Shown here: positions 22,549 through 31,087 of the stretch, in pieces
Position numbering within the stretch: position 1 is the stretch's first letter
Layout: each line of letters begins with the position of its first letter
Origin: SAR92 clade bacterium H455
GTDB lineage: Bacteria; Pseudomonadota; Gammaproteobacteria; Pseudomonadales; Porticoccaceae
DNA: 64,000 bases
NCBI GenBank assembly: GCA_024802545.1
Contig: CP103416.1
Location: forward strand, 620,001-684,000
Direction of reading: 5' to 3'
Program-made: the position numbers and the translations under genes
Notes under the pieces: generated by a model
What the model was told of the DNA's origin: nothing
The model's input: only the letters and a program-made list of their open reading frames with translations
Databases searched by the model: none

Positions 22549-22633
22549 GCCCAAGTGGTGGAATTGGTAGACACGCTATCTTGAGGGGGTAGTGGCGAAA
22601 GCTGTGCCGGTTCGAGTCCGGCCTTGGGCACCA
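22549..22633 (+). tRNA. tRNA-Leu (anticodon GAG)
   Basis: The 85-nt gene has acceptor arms GCCCAAG/CTTGGGC, D arm, anticodon loop TTGAGGG (GAG), a class II variable arm, T arm CCGGTTCGAGTCCGG and an encoded CCA. It lies downstream of secG as in E. coli (leuU) and Pseudomonas. Confidence 0.95.
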
Positions 22634-22668
22634 TTTTAAAGACCAGTAGTAATTACTGGCGACCTAAT

Positions 22669-22692
22669 AGCCCCGTTTATCGGGGCTTTTTT
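22669..22692 (+). terminator. Terminator after tRNA-Leu
   Basis: AGCCCCG and CGGGGCT arms around a TTTAT loop are followed by six T residues. It ends the secG/tRNA-Leu transcript before the convergent collagen-like gene. Confidence 0.85.
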
Positions 22693-22737
22693 GTGTCTAA
22701 AAAACGGTACTCCGGTGCATGCTCTTGATCCGGAACT

Positions 22738-24714
22738 TTAGTTTAGCGGCGCCCCGAGAGAATAGCTGAGAGTCCAGTCGATATCATTCTCGGCGCGATC
22801 GTTATTGTGTTGGCTGGCATTCCATAGAGAGCTTACTGAGATTGTGGAGCTAGCTGCTACAAATACATCCAGATCTGCACTGCAATATAGCGCGTTCTCA
22901 GAGCTGTCCCGGGGATCAGTAACGACCCCGGCCAATGTGCAAGATGTTCCAGTGGTGACCCCATCAACAACGACATTGAACGCCCAGGTCCCAGTGTGAG
23001 TCTGATGCCCATTACTCGAGACCGAGACATAAACCGTTAGATTAGTCAGGGTTACCGTTTGCCCTGTGGCTATAGTGGCTGGGTTCTCTGTTGTGAGCAT
23101 ATTGGCGATAGAATTCGGCTGGCCGTAAAAAGTATGGGCTTCGGTGTCGTTAAGTCTAACGTATGCCGTTGTGCCGCCTGCCCATGAGCATGAAGTCGAA
23201 GGGACACCGGCAATACCAATCCAATTTAATGATGAAGAGGTATTCCAGTCTGCGCAAGATAGAGATTCAGCGCCTGGCTCTGCAGCTGTATTATCTGCCA
23301 ATGCCCAATAGGGTGTATGTTGATGGAGTACCAACAGTCCTTTAGTGTAGGCAGTAGAGTTTGACCAATCGCCTGCATAGGAGCTTCCTGTTCCATCGGC
23401 ACCGTCTTCTCCATCTGCTCCGTCCGCACCATCGGCCCCATCTGTGCCGTTAGTACCGTTTATCCCATTTGCGCCATCGGCACCGTCTTCTCCATTAGCA
23501 CCATCAGTACCATCAGTACCATCAGTACCATCAGCACCATCTGCTCCGTCAGCCCCATCGTCGCCATCTGCTCCGTCCGCACCATCGGCCCCATCTGTGC
23601 CGTTAGTACCGTTTATCCCATTTGCGCCATCGGCACCGTTTATCCCATTTGCGCCATCGGCACCGTCTTCTCCATCTGCACCATCAGCACCATCTGCTCC
23701 GTCCGCACCATCTGCTCCGTCCGCACCATCTGCTCCGTCCGCACCATCGGCACCGTCTTCTCCATCTGCACCGTCAGCCCCATCGTCGCCATCTGCTCCG
23801 TCCGCACCATCGGCCCCATCTGTGCCGTTAGTACCGTTTATCCCATTTGCGCCATCTTCTCCATCTGCACCGTCTGCACCGTCCACGCCGTCCACGCCGT
23901 CAGCACCATCTGCTCCACCATTGAGTCCATCAGCACCGGCGGGGCCGATATCACCTTGCGGGCCCTGAGCCCCTGTTTCTCCGACGGGCCCGGTTGGGCC
24001 TTGAGCGCCTTGGGGACCGATTGCTCCGGTTAAGCCTGCAGGTCCTTGAGCGCCATCTTCTCCATCTGCACCGTCTACGCCATCTGCGCCATCTTCTCCA
24101 TCTGCACCGTCTACGCCATCTGCACCGTCTACGCCATCTGCACCGTCTACGCCATCTTCTCCATCTTCTCCATCTTCTCCATCTTCTCCATCTTCTCCAT
24201 CTGCGCCATCTGCACCGTCTACGCCGTCAGCACCATCTGCTCCATCATTGAGTCCATCAGCACCGGCGGGGCCGATATCACCTTGCGGGCCCTGAGCCCC
24301 TGTTTCTCCGACGGGCCCGGTTGGGCCCTTAGCGCCTTGGGGACCGATTGCTCCGACGGGACCGGGTTCACCTTGTGGGCCAGTTTTCGCAAGATCAGAG
24401 AATGTGAGCGTACTTAATTGGGTTACATAATTATTGACTGCAGTAGCATCGCAGTTCTCGCAATCTCCAGCTAGGTTGTTCGTCAAAGCTTCATCGCTGA
24501 AACCGAAAAGGGATCTTAGTATCAGTAGCCCGTCGGTGAGTGCATTGACATCTCCGGAGCCGTCGACATCTAAAATAATACTGTCTTCTAGACGCTGAGT
24601 TTCCTCTTGGCCGTGACTAAAGGTCGCTGGCAGTAGGCTGAGGCACAGGATGAAGATCATTGATCTGTTTTGAAATGATAGGCTTAAGCGAATGTGACGA
24701 AGAAATTTAACCAT
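22738..24714 (-). CDS. Exported collagen-like repeat protein with dockerin-like and C-terminal binding-type domains
   Basis: This 658-residue protein has an N-terminal signal peptide (MIFILCLSLLPATFSHG, cleavage near residue 35) and a calcium-loop segment of dockerin/EF-hand type (LDVDGSGDVNALTDGLLILR, residues about 48-67). An uninterrupted Gly-X-Y collagen-like region covers residues about 112-442, mostly GAD, GED and GVD triplets. The last 215 residues form a cysteine-containing domain that starts like a CBM5/12 chitin-binding module (YAGDWSNSTAYTKG, then YWALADNT). Bacterial collagen-like proteins form extracellular triple-helical stalks; that role is inferred here. No lipobox or LPXTG is seen. 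Codon use in the repeats is low-complexity. Confidence 0.85.
   Translation of the reverse strand: MVKFLRHIRLSLSFQNRSMIFILCLSLLPATFSHGQEETQRLEDSIILDVDGSGDVNALTDGLLILRSLFGFSDEALTNNLAGDCENCDATAVNNYVTQLSTLTFSDLAKTGPQGEPGPVGAIGPQGAKGPTGPVGETGAQGPQGDIGPAGADGLNDGADGADGVDGADGADGEDGEDGEDGEDGEDGVDGADGVDGADGVDGADGEDGADGVDGADGEDGAQGPAGLTGAIGPQGAQGPTGPVGETGAQGPQGDIGPAGADGLNGGADGADGVDGVDGADGADGEDGANGINGTNGTDGADGADGADGDDGADGADGEDGADGADGADGADGADGADGADGADGADGEDGADGANGINGADGANGINGTNGTDGADGADGADGDDGADGADGADGTDGTDGTDGANGEDGADGANGINGTNGTDGADGADGADGEDGADGTGSSYAGDWSNSTAYTKGLLVLHQHTPYWALADNTAAEPGAESLSCADWNTSSSLNWIGIAGVPSTSCSWAGGTTAYVRLNDTEAHTFYGQPNSIANMLTTENPATIATGQTVTLTNLTVYVSVSSNGHQTHTGTWAFNVVVDGVTTGTSCTLAGVVTDPRDSSENALYCSADLDVFVAASSTISVSSLWNASQHNNDRAENDIDWTLSYSLGAPLN
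23389..24381. repeat. Collagen-coding 9-bp-unit minisatellite with an internal 327-bp-offset duplication
   Basis: On the plus strand this appears as runs of the type gcaccatctgctccgtc. Two long near-identical blocks begin at 23921 and 24248 (both at ttgagtccatcagcacc), giving a 327-bp (109-codon) offset. A shorter block with cgttagtaccgtttatccc occurs three times between 23440 and 23850. Length variation by slippage is expected. Confidence 0.85.
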
Positions 24715-25019
24715 GACAGAAGTCTCCTAGTTGCTGTTGTAGCCGTCTAAACTTATCCATTTATGAGTAGACTTACATGAAACTTATCACTATTATTTAA
24801 TTGTGTATAGATATTTTTCTGGAATAAAGGATAAAACAAGCCGGCACATACAGGGTAAAAATACAATTTTCCCTAGTAGTAGCTGGTGAGAATGTTTTAA
24901 GTAAGGCGTAAGTTGGCTTCGATAAAGACATTATTCACGAAGAAGAGCAGATTCTGATCTATACATATATGAATTAATTTGAGGTTTATCCGTTCTAGGA
25001 AGGAGCGAAGGAAAATCAT
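24715..25019. promoter_or_regulatory. AT-rich divergent intergenic region
   Basis: This 305-bp region separates two divergently transcribed exported-protein genes. It is clearly more AT-rich than its surroundings and should contain both promoters. I could not single out -35/-10 pairs with confidence. AAGGAGCGAAGGAAAATC just before 25020 is the ribosome binding region for the plus-strand gene. Confidence 0.45.
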
Positions 25020-27317
25020 ATGGATGTTATTTTGAACCGAACCATTATCACGTTTTATTTGGCCCTTATATTTGCCGATGTCAGCGGTGCACAAACTCAG
25101 GCTGTAACGGCAATTTTCTCCCCGGCCTCGGTCGCCGATGGGCAAACCGCTGATCTCACCCTTTCCTATGGTGCAACCAATAACGCATTACTCTCAGGTA
25201 TTGGCTTGCGTGTCCATTTTAACAGCAGCCACCTAAGTGTCGCAGAGCCCAGCCACTTATTGCCTCCCGGTATGCAGGCCTATCAGCTAAAAGATGACCA
25301 GGCCGACTACGATAATGATTTGTCTACCGATAAATATTATTTAATGGCATGGGCTGATTTGTCGATTAATGGCTGGCCTCTAGAAACAAGCTTTCCTGTG
25401 CCGCTGGCTGTTCTACCATTTACGGCACTGGACGGCTTTGATGGCAGTAGTGTCAACTTTACTAGTTCAGCACTAGCCCACGGATACAGCTTAGATGCTG
25501 AGACCGTTTCGATCACCAGGGCATTATTTGTCGATACTGATTTAGACGGTCTGCCTGACGACTACGAAATCGATAATGGGTTTAACCCTACGGATCCATC
25601 CGACGCTGATGCTGATTCAGATGGTGACGGCATCAGTAATCTCGATGAGTTCTTGGCTGGATCTGATCCGACCCGCGATGAACAGGCGCCGCAGTTATTT
25701 ATTCCCGATGACCTAACAGTTGCAGCTACGGGTCATCTTACTGAGGTGAATTTTGGTCAGGCCGAAGCCATGGATGACAGGGATGGGGTATTGATTCCTG
25801 ATCACAATAGCGAGGGGCCGTTGCAGTCTGGGCGTCATGAAATACTCTGGTCTATTACCGACTTAGCGGGCAATCGTTCAAGCCAGGTTCAAATAGTCAG
25901 AATCTTGCCCATTGTCAGCCTTACGCCCTCTACCCTTGCCGTTGAGGGCAGTAACCACGATGTGGTCGTCATTCTCAGTGGCGCCGCTCCAGAGTACCCA
26001 GTAACAGTACCGCTAATAGTTGAGGGTACGGCGACCTCGGACGACTTCAATTTGTCCAGTTATCTGGTCACTATTGAACAGGGGGCTTTAGGTGTTGTAG
26101 CCCTGACTATTGTCCCTGATACCGAAGTTGAGCCCGAAGAGCAGTTGGTGATCAGGCTGGGTGAGCCCACCAATGCTGTCTTGGGAGTGGTATCTACGCG
26201 GACACTGACCATTGTTGAAGAAAATATACCGCCTGAGTTGGAACTGGTTGTGATTCAAGATGGTCGCCAGGGTAGGTTGGTCACAGCTGATGGTGGATTG
26301 ATCACTGTTAACGCAACCTATGCCGACCCCAATCCTGAGGACAGTCTTAGCTTCGAATGGACTGCGGATACTTTAGATATTGTGGGTGTCACTGCGGAGG
26401 GAATCACCCTTAGGCTGGATCCTAGCGCACTACTCTCTGAGATGACGTCTATTCAGGCGAGAGTCTCCGATAATGGCAATCCAATAATGACTAGCAGCGG
26501 CACGGCACTGATTAGATTGCTGGATTCGACTCCTGATCTGGACGATGCTGCTGATACTGATAGCGACGGACTCGCCGACGCTGATGAGGGGTTTGGTGAC
26601 ACTGATGACGATGGGATACCTGACTATCAGGATAATCTTCACCAGAGTCACCGAATAGCTGCAGGCTTAGACCGCATGTTAATTGCCGAAGCTCCGGTTG
26701 GCAGCACAATCACCTTGGGAGATTATGCTTTTGCTCTGGGCAATAGCAGCATTTGGCTGTCTCAGGCCCAATTGCATGAGCTGAATTGTCTGCATGATGG
26801 TCAGCATGACTACGCCTTAGGTTTGTTTGACTTTAAAGTGTTCGGGGCTCAAACAGGGGGCTCTTATAATGTAGTGCTGCCTCTTTCTTCTGGTGCTCCC
26901 GAAGGCGCAATTGTTAGAACCTATCTCGGTGACAATATTGGCTGGCAGGACTTCACCCTTGACGCTTCCAATACAATCTCTTCCGCCGTGGCAGTCGAAG
27001 GCGCATGCCCGGCACCTGGCAGTGATCTCTATGTTGACGGCATAGTTCTGGGCGCCAACTGCCTTCATTTGTCTATAGAGGATGGAGGGCCAAATGACTC
27101 CGATGGTCTAATCGACGGCACTGTGACTAACTTTAGTGGCTTAGGTCTGGAGGTTGTCACTGGTCCCGCGACTCCATCTCCAAAGGCAAAGGTGTACTCC
27201 CATTCTGGTGGCGGCTGCACAGTAGCAGCGGGCAGTTCTCAAGATGGTTCGTTGATGTTGTTGGTTGCGCTTGGATTGTTGAGGCTGGCTAGAGGCCGAT
27301 TACAAATCGTTCAATAA
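25020..27317 (+). CDS. Secreted multidomain protein: thrombospondin-3 repeats, HYR-like and Calx-beta domains, CTERM sorting tail
   Basis: The 765-residue protein has a signal peptide (TFYLALIFADVSGA, cleavage near residue 24). After an N-terminal beta domain come calcium-binding thrombospondin-3-type repeats (DTDLDGLPDDYEIDNG, DADSDGDGISNLDEF, about 175-215) and an HYR-like segment (about 225-298). A Calx-beta domain (about 300-400) and an Ig/PKD-like domain follow, with a second TSP3 cluster (DTDSDGLADADEGFGDTDDD). The C-terminus is a short glycine/cysteine motif (SGGGCTVAAGSS), a hydrophobic helix and arginines, like the JDVT/MYXO-CTERM sorting signals. The likely location is the cell surface. 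It is divergent from the collagen-like gene, which also has a calcium-loop motif. Confidence 0.82.
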   Translation: MDVILNRTIITFYLALIFADVSGAQTQAVTAIFSPASVADGQTADLTLSYGATNNALLSGIGLRVHFNSSHLSVAEPSHLLPPGMQAYQLKDDQADYDNDLSTDKYYLMAWADLSINGWPLETSFPVPLAVLPFTALDGFDGSSVNFTSSALAHGYSLDAETVSITRALFVDTDLDGLPDDYEIDNGFNPTDPSDADADSDGDGISNLDEFLAGSDPTRDEQAPQLFIPDDLTVAATGHLTEVNFGQAEAMDDRDGVLIPDHNSEGPLQSGRHEILWSITDLAGNRSSQVQIVRILPIVSLTPSTLAVEGSNHDVVVILSGAAPEYPVTVPLIVEGTATSDDFNLSSYLVTIEQGALGVVALTIVPDTEVEPEEQLVIRLGEPTNAVLGVVSTRTLTIVEENIPPELELVVIQDGRQGRLVTADGGLITVNATYADPNPEDSLSFEWTADTLDIVGVTAEGITLRLDPSALLSEMTSIQARVSDNGNPIMTSSGTALIRLLDSTPDLDDAADTDSDGLADADEGFGDTDDDGIPDYQDNLHQSHRIAAGLDRMLIAEAPVGSTITLGDYAFALGNSSIWLSQAQLHELNCLHDGQHDYALGLFDFKVFGAQTGGSYNVVLPLSSGAPEGAIVRTYLGDNIGWQDFTLDASNTISSAVAVEGACPAPGSDLYVDGIVLGANCLHLSIEDGGPNDSDGLIDGTVTNFSGLGLEVVTGPATPSPKAKVYSHSGGGCTVAAGSSQDGSLMLLVALGLLRLARGRLQIVQ

Positions 27318-27420
27318 TAGCTGCAAACGAGTCTCGCTAATTAGTGCTACAAGGATTGTGGGTGGTTAAATCTGCCCCAACCTAATACTTCTTACGCTAA
27401 ACGCACATTAGTTTGGCTCT

Positions 27421-27534
27421 CTAATCGGATGTCTCATTAGTACTGTCTTTGGCTCGCTTGCGTTTGAGAAGGTAGAGAGCCAGGAAAAGTGATCCCCAGC
27501 CAGCAAAGGTAAGAATAGCTTCAGATGTCGACAT
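27421..27534 (-). CDS. Possible 37-residue single-pass membrane peptide
   Basis: A short minus-strand frame starts with ATG at 27532-27534 and stops at 27421. It encodes a polar N-terminus (MSTSEA), a hydrophobic helix (ILTFAGWGSLFLALYLL), a basic stop-transfer block (KRKRAK) and a polar tail. This is a textbook small membrane-protein layout, and a random ORF of this length seldom has it. The upstream ribosome binding site is weak (GAGAGCG). It is the only coding-like content of the 391-bp gap before djlA. No family recognised. Confidence 0.42.
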   Translation of the reverse strand: MSTSEAILTFAGWGSLFLALYLLKRKRAKDSTNETSD

Positions 27535-27708
27535 AGTGGATCGCTCTCAAATCTATCTGTGTGTGAATTGCAACGAAGAATAGCAACTGATGCCCAGTTA
27601 GTGAATGCCGCAGAGGAAGTTAATCAAAAATAGATAGGAAACCCACCGCTATAAGCCATTACAATGATCATGCTTGTTCGTTAAGACTCAATTAAAAAGG
27701 CAGCAAAC

Positions 27709-28503
27709 ATGATCGCAGGAAAAATCATCGCCGGACTTCTCGGCCTCTCCGTCGCGGGTCCAATCGGTGTGCTTATAGGTGTTTACATTGGCCATCAATT
27801 TGATAAAGGTCTCGGCGGCCTGCGTCCGATGTCGGCACAACAGCAGGCCGAGGTCAGAGAGAGTTTTTTCGATACTGTATTTGGTCTGCTGGGTCACTTG
27901 GCTAAAGCTGATGGCCGGGTCTCGGAAGCTGAGGTGGCCCATGCGGAAGCGCTGATGTCTAAAATGGGGCTCAATACACCTCATCGCAAAAAAGCGATCG
28001 AACTGTTCAAGACCGGTTCCAAAAGCGGTTTTTCCATCGATGTCACCATGGATCGATTTATGGCTGTCTGTGGCAGGCAGAATAACCTCAAACGCGCACT
28101 GCTGGATTATTTGGTGTCACTGGCCATCGCCGATGGCGAGTTGCACCAAGCTGAGCAGGATGTGTTGCGTAAAATTGCCGGGCGACTGGGTTTCTCCTCA
28201 GCATTGTTCGACAAGTTTATAGAAATGGTCAAAGCTCAGTCCCAGTTTAAGCAGTCTGGCGGCAGCGGTGGCTATCGGGAATCAACCTCTCCTGCCACCC
28301 TGCAGGCTGCCTACACGGCATTGGGGGTTGAGGCGGCTCAGACAGATGCCCAGATTAAGCGTGCTTATCGCAAATTGATCAGCGCCAATCATCCGGATAA
28401 ATTGATCGGTCAGGGCATGCCAGACGACATGGTTAAGCTTGCAACTGAGCGCACACAAGAGATTCAGACTGCCTACGAGCTGGTGGTGGCGAGCCGTAAA
28501 TAA
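27709..28503 (+). CDS. djlA: Co-chaperone DjlA (membrane-anchored J-domain protein)
   Basis: This 264-residue protein has a glycine-rich N-terminal membrane segment (IIAGLLGLSVAGPIGVLIGVYIG), a central TerB-like helical domain (about 45-185, LAKADGRVSEAE) and a C-terminal J domain with the HPD motif (KLISANHPDKL). DjlA is a type III DnaJ homologue that stimulates DnaK at the inner membrane; dnaK itself is at 46181. It lies between the accessory surface-protein genes and tRNA-fMet, a position I do not know from relatives. Confidence 0.92.
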   Translation: MIAGKIIAGLLGLSVAGPIGVLIGVYIGHQFDKGLGGLRPMSAQQQAEVRESFFDTVFGLLGHLAKADGRVSEAEVAHAEALMSKMGLNTPHRKKAIELFKTGSKSGFSIDVTMDRFMAVCGRQNNLKRALLDYLVSLAIADGELHQAEQDVLRKIAGRLGFSSALFDKFIEMVKAQSQFKQSGGSGGYRESTSPATLQAAYTALGVEAAQTDAQIKRAYRKLISANHPDKLIGQGMPDDMVKLATERTQEIQTAYELVVASRK

Positions 28504-28529
28504 AAAGCCGTTTGTTTCTCAATAGTTTA

Positions 28530-28558
28530 TTGACCTTGCTCGGTGGTCTACCTATAAT
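28530..28558 (+). promoter_or_regulatory. Sigma-70 promoter for tRNA-fMet
   Basis: TTGACC (28530-28535) and TATAAT (28553-28558) are separated by 17 bp and lie about 49 bp before the tRNA. This is close to perfect consensus, as expected for a stable-RNA gene. Confidence 0.88.
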
Positions 28559-28606
28559 GCGCATCCTCTTAAGGGAGGGCGATTTAAAAGTAAATCGTTG
28601 TGTCGG

Positions 28607-28683
<77 letters not shown>

Positions 28684-28708
28684 ATTTAATTGGTAGACAT
28701 AGTTAAGA

Positions 28709-28733
28709 AGCCCGAGGCGGGCTCGCTTTTTAT
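28709..28733 (+). terminator. Terminator after tRNA-fMet (first repeat copy)
   Basis: AGCCCG/CGGGCT arms around AGG are followed by CGCTTTTTAT. Confidence 0.82.
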
Positions 28734-28812
28734 ATTGGAGGCGCAGCCGCTCAAAGGTCGTTGGTCCAAATCCAGCTCCCGCTACCAATTTAATTGGTAG
28801 ACATAGTTAAGA

Positions 28813-28837
28813 AGCCCGAGGCGGGCTCGCTTTTTAT
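28813..28837 (+). terminator. Terminator, second repeat copy
   Basis: This is identical in stem and T tract to the terminator at 28709 and lies exactly 104 bp downstream of it. Confidence 0.8.
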
Positions 28838-29013
28838 ATCGGAGGCGCAGCCGCTCAAAGGTCGTTGGTTAGAAAAACCGAGACAAAATAGCTGAGGTCA
28901 GTCGACAATAAGTCGTCTATTATTGAACCAGCTAAGTGGAAAAGGGAGTTGTGGTGCAATCCGCCCAACAGGTTCCACTACCAATATTCGCGTCGGGTCC
29001 GGCGCAAATCGAG

Positions 29014-29075
29014 GAGCCCCATTTTGGGGCTTTTCTTTAGAAGTTAAAAAAATGGGCCTTTGGCCCATTTTTTGT
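29014..29075 (+). terminator. Two consecutive hairpin terminators upstream of rimP
   Basis: AGCCCC/GGGGCT with a T-rich tail (29015-29039) is followed by AATGGGCC/GGCCCATT with a T6 tail (29049-29074). The second is also flanked by A residues upstream and so looks bidirectional. They end 17 bp before the rimP ATG, so they may act as a leader attenuator for the operon. Confidence 0.75.
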
Positions 29076-29091
29076 TTGCCAGGAGAAGCCA

Positions 29092-29547
29092 ATGGCTGCG
29101 GTCGACAGCACATTAAAAGCGTTATTGCAGCCGGTTGTTGAAGCTCTGGGCTGTGAGCTATGGGGGCTCCAGTTGGAGTCAGGCGGCAAGCGCAAGTTAC
29201 TGCGGATCTATATAGATCGCGAAGAAGGCATAGGCGTTGAAGATTGTGAGCGCGTTAGCCGCCAATCTGGCGCAGTGCTCGATGTAGAAGATGCTATAAG
29301 TGGAGAGTATATTTTAGAGGTTTCCTCTCCAGGTATGGATAGACCGCTCTATGAGTTGGGTCAGTACGAACGTTTTATAGGTGAAGATGTCTCCCTGAGG
29401 CTACGCTTTGCCTATGATGGCAGGCGTAATTTTAAAGGTCGTCTTGTCGGTGTCGACGGAGACGAGATTGTTTTGGTGGTTGCAGATACAGAGTATCTGT
29501 TTCCGGTTGAAGGAATTGACAAGGCCAATGTGGTGCCTAGATTCTGA
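29092..29547 (+). CDS. rimP: Ribosome maturation factor RimP
   Basis: This 151-residue protein has the N-terminal alpha/beta domain (LQPVVEALGCELWGLQLE) and the conserved YILEVSSPGMDRPL motif, then a C-terminal SH3-like domain. RimP binds S12 and helps 30S assembly. It is the first gene of the rimP-nusA-infB-rbfA-truB operon. AGGAGAAGCC before its ATG is a strong ribosome binding site. Confidence 0.95.
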   Translation: MAAVDSTLKALLQPVVEALGCELWGLQLESGGKRKLLRIYIDREEGIGVEDCERVSRQSGAVLDVEDAISGEYILEVSSPGMDRPLYELGQYERFIGEDVSLRLRFAYDGRRNFKGRLVGVDGDEIVLVVADTEYLFPVEGIDKANVVPRF

Positions 29548-29565
29548 TCAAGTGAGGTTTGAGCA

Positions 29566-31059
29566 ATGAGCAAAGAAATTTTAATGGTCGCCGAAGCCGT
29601 ATCCAATGAAAAGGGTGTGGATCAAGAAGTTATTTTCCAGGCGATCGAGCAGGCGTTGTCTACAGCAACCAAGAAGCGTTACGACGAAGGTGCCAACATT
29701 CGTGTTGTTATCGACCGTGAAACTGGCGACTACGACTCCTTCCGCTGGTGGGATGTTGTGGCTGATGATGTCATGGCAGAGCTGGGTACTCAGTTCACCA
29801 TTGAAGAAGCTCACGAAAAAGATCCAACACTGGCTGCTGGTGACACTTTCGAAGAAGCGGTAGAGAACATCGCCTTTGGTCGTATTGCAGCCCAGACCGC
29901 CAAGCAAGTTATTGTTCAAAAGGTACGCGAAGCAGAGCGCGAGCTGATTATTAGCCGCTTTGTAAACCGTATTGGAGAGATGTTAAACGGCACAGTTAAG
30001 AAAGTGACCCGCGATCATATTATTGTCGATTTTGGCGACAACGCTGAAGGCTTGCTGCCTCGCGAAGAGCTGGTCGGCCGTGAAATATTCCGCATTAACG
30101 ATCGCACCAGAGTTATTTTGACCAGTATTCGCGATGATACCCGCGGACCACAGTTGCTGGTTTCACGAGCGGCGCCAGAAATGCTTGTGCAGTTGTTTCA
30201 TATCGAAGTGCCTGAGATCTCTGAGGGTATTATCGAAATTAAGGGTGCTGCTCGCGATCCCGGTCAGCGCGCTAAAATTGCTGTGAAAAGTAAAGATGCC
30301 CGTATTGATCCAGTGGGAGCCTGCGTGGGAATGCGCGGCGCTCGAGTTCAAGCCGTCTCCAATGATCTTGACGATGAGCGTATTGATATTATCCTTTGGG
30401 ACGATAACCCGGCGCAGCTCGTTATCAACGCCATGGCACCGGCAGAAGTAGAGTCGATTGTTGTAGATGAAGACAGTCACTCCATGGATGTTGCGGTCAG
30501 CGAAGAGAATTTGGCTCAGGCAATCGGTAAAGGCGGTCAAAATGTTCGCCTGGCATCCGAACTGACTGGCTGGACCATCAACGTGATGACCATGGACCAG
30601 GCGCAAGAGAAACAGCAGGAAGAATCATTAAATGTCGTTGAAAATCTAATGACGGCATTGGATATTGACGAAGATGTCGCTATCGTTTTGGTTGAAGAAG
30701 GTTTCACCAGTCTTGAAGAAGTGGCTTATGTGCCCCTCGAAGAGATGATCGATATCGAAGGCTTCGATGAAGGTATAGCGGTAGAATTGCGTGCTCGCGC
30801 TAAAGATGCCCTGTTAACCATGGCACTGGCAAGTGAAGAGCAATTGGCAAATGCCCAGCCAGCAGAAGATCTGCTGGCAATGGACGGCATGAACGATGCG
30901 CTAGCTAATACTCTCGCAAGCAAAGGTATTATCACCATGGAAGATCTGGCCGAACAGGCCGTAGATGATCTCATGGAAGTAGATGGAATGGATGAAGAGA
31001 CCGCCGCAGCATTAATTATGACTGCACGGGCTCCTTGGTTTGTAGACCAAGGTGAATAA
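29566..31059 (+). CDS. nusA: Transcription termination/antitermination factor NusA
   Basis: The 497-residue protein has an N-terminal RNAP-binding domain, S1 (about 135-200, [16 protein letters not shown]), two KH domains ([15 protein letters not shown] and [13 protein letters not shown]) and two acidic C-terminal repeats typical of gammaproteobacterial NusA ([20 protein letters not shown] and [20 protein letters not shown]). It binds RNA polymerase at pauses and in antitermination complexes. Confidence 0.97.
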   Translation: MSKEILMVAEAVSNEKGVDQEVIFQAIEQALSTATKKRYDEGANIRVVIDRETGDYDSFRWWDVVADDVMAELGTQFTIEEAHEKDPTLAAGDTFEEAVENIAFGRIAAQTAKQVIVQKVREAERELIISRFVNRIGEMLNGTVKKVTRDHIIVDFGDNAEGLLPREELVGREIFRINDRTRVILTSIRDDTRGPQLLVSRAAPEMLVQLFHIEVPEISEGIIEIKGAARDPGQRAKIAVKSKDARIDPVGACVGMRGARVQAVSNDLDDERIDIILWDDNPAQLVINAMAPAEVESIVVDEDSHSMDVAVSEENLAQAIGKGGQNVRLASELTGWTINVMTMDQAQEKQQEESLNVVENLMTALDIDEDVAIVLVEEGFTSLEEVAYVPLEEMIDIEGFDEGIAVELRARAKDALLTMALASEEQLANAQPAEDLLAMDGMNDALANTLASKGIITMEDLAEQAVDDLMEVDGMDEETAAALIMTARAPWFVDQGE

Positions 31060-31087
31060 TTAATCGGGGTGTAATAGAGGACAACCG

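Noticed and set aside
23444-24417. Long open frames on the plus strand opposite the collagen-like gene (serine/proline- or histidine/leucine-rich)
   Set aside because: They are shadows of the 9-bp collagen repeat, which lacks stops in several frames. Their composition is the direct complement of the Gly-X-Y codons.
28754-28787. Second tRNA-fMet gene
   Set aside because: Only the T arm and acceptor 3' strand are repeated; the 5' half is absent.
28920-29010. Decayed third tRNA ending in GGTTCCACTACCA
   Set aside because: A CCA-like end is visible but no consistent arms could be drawn upstream.
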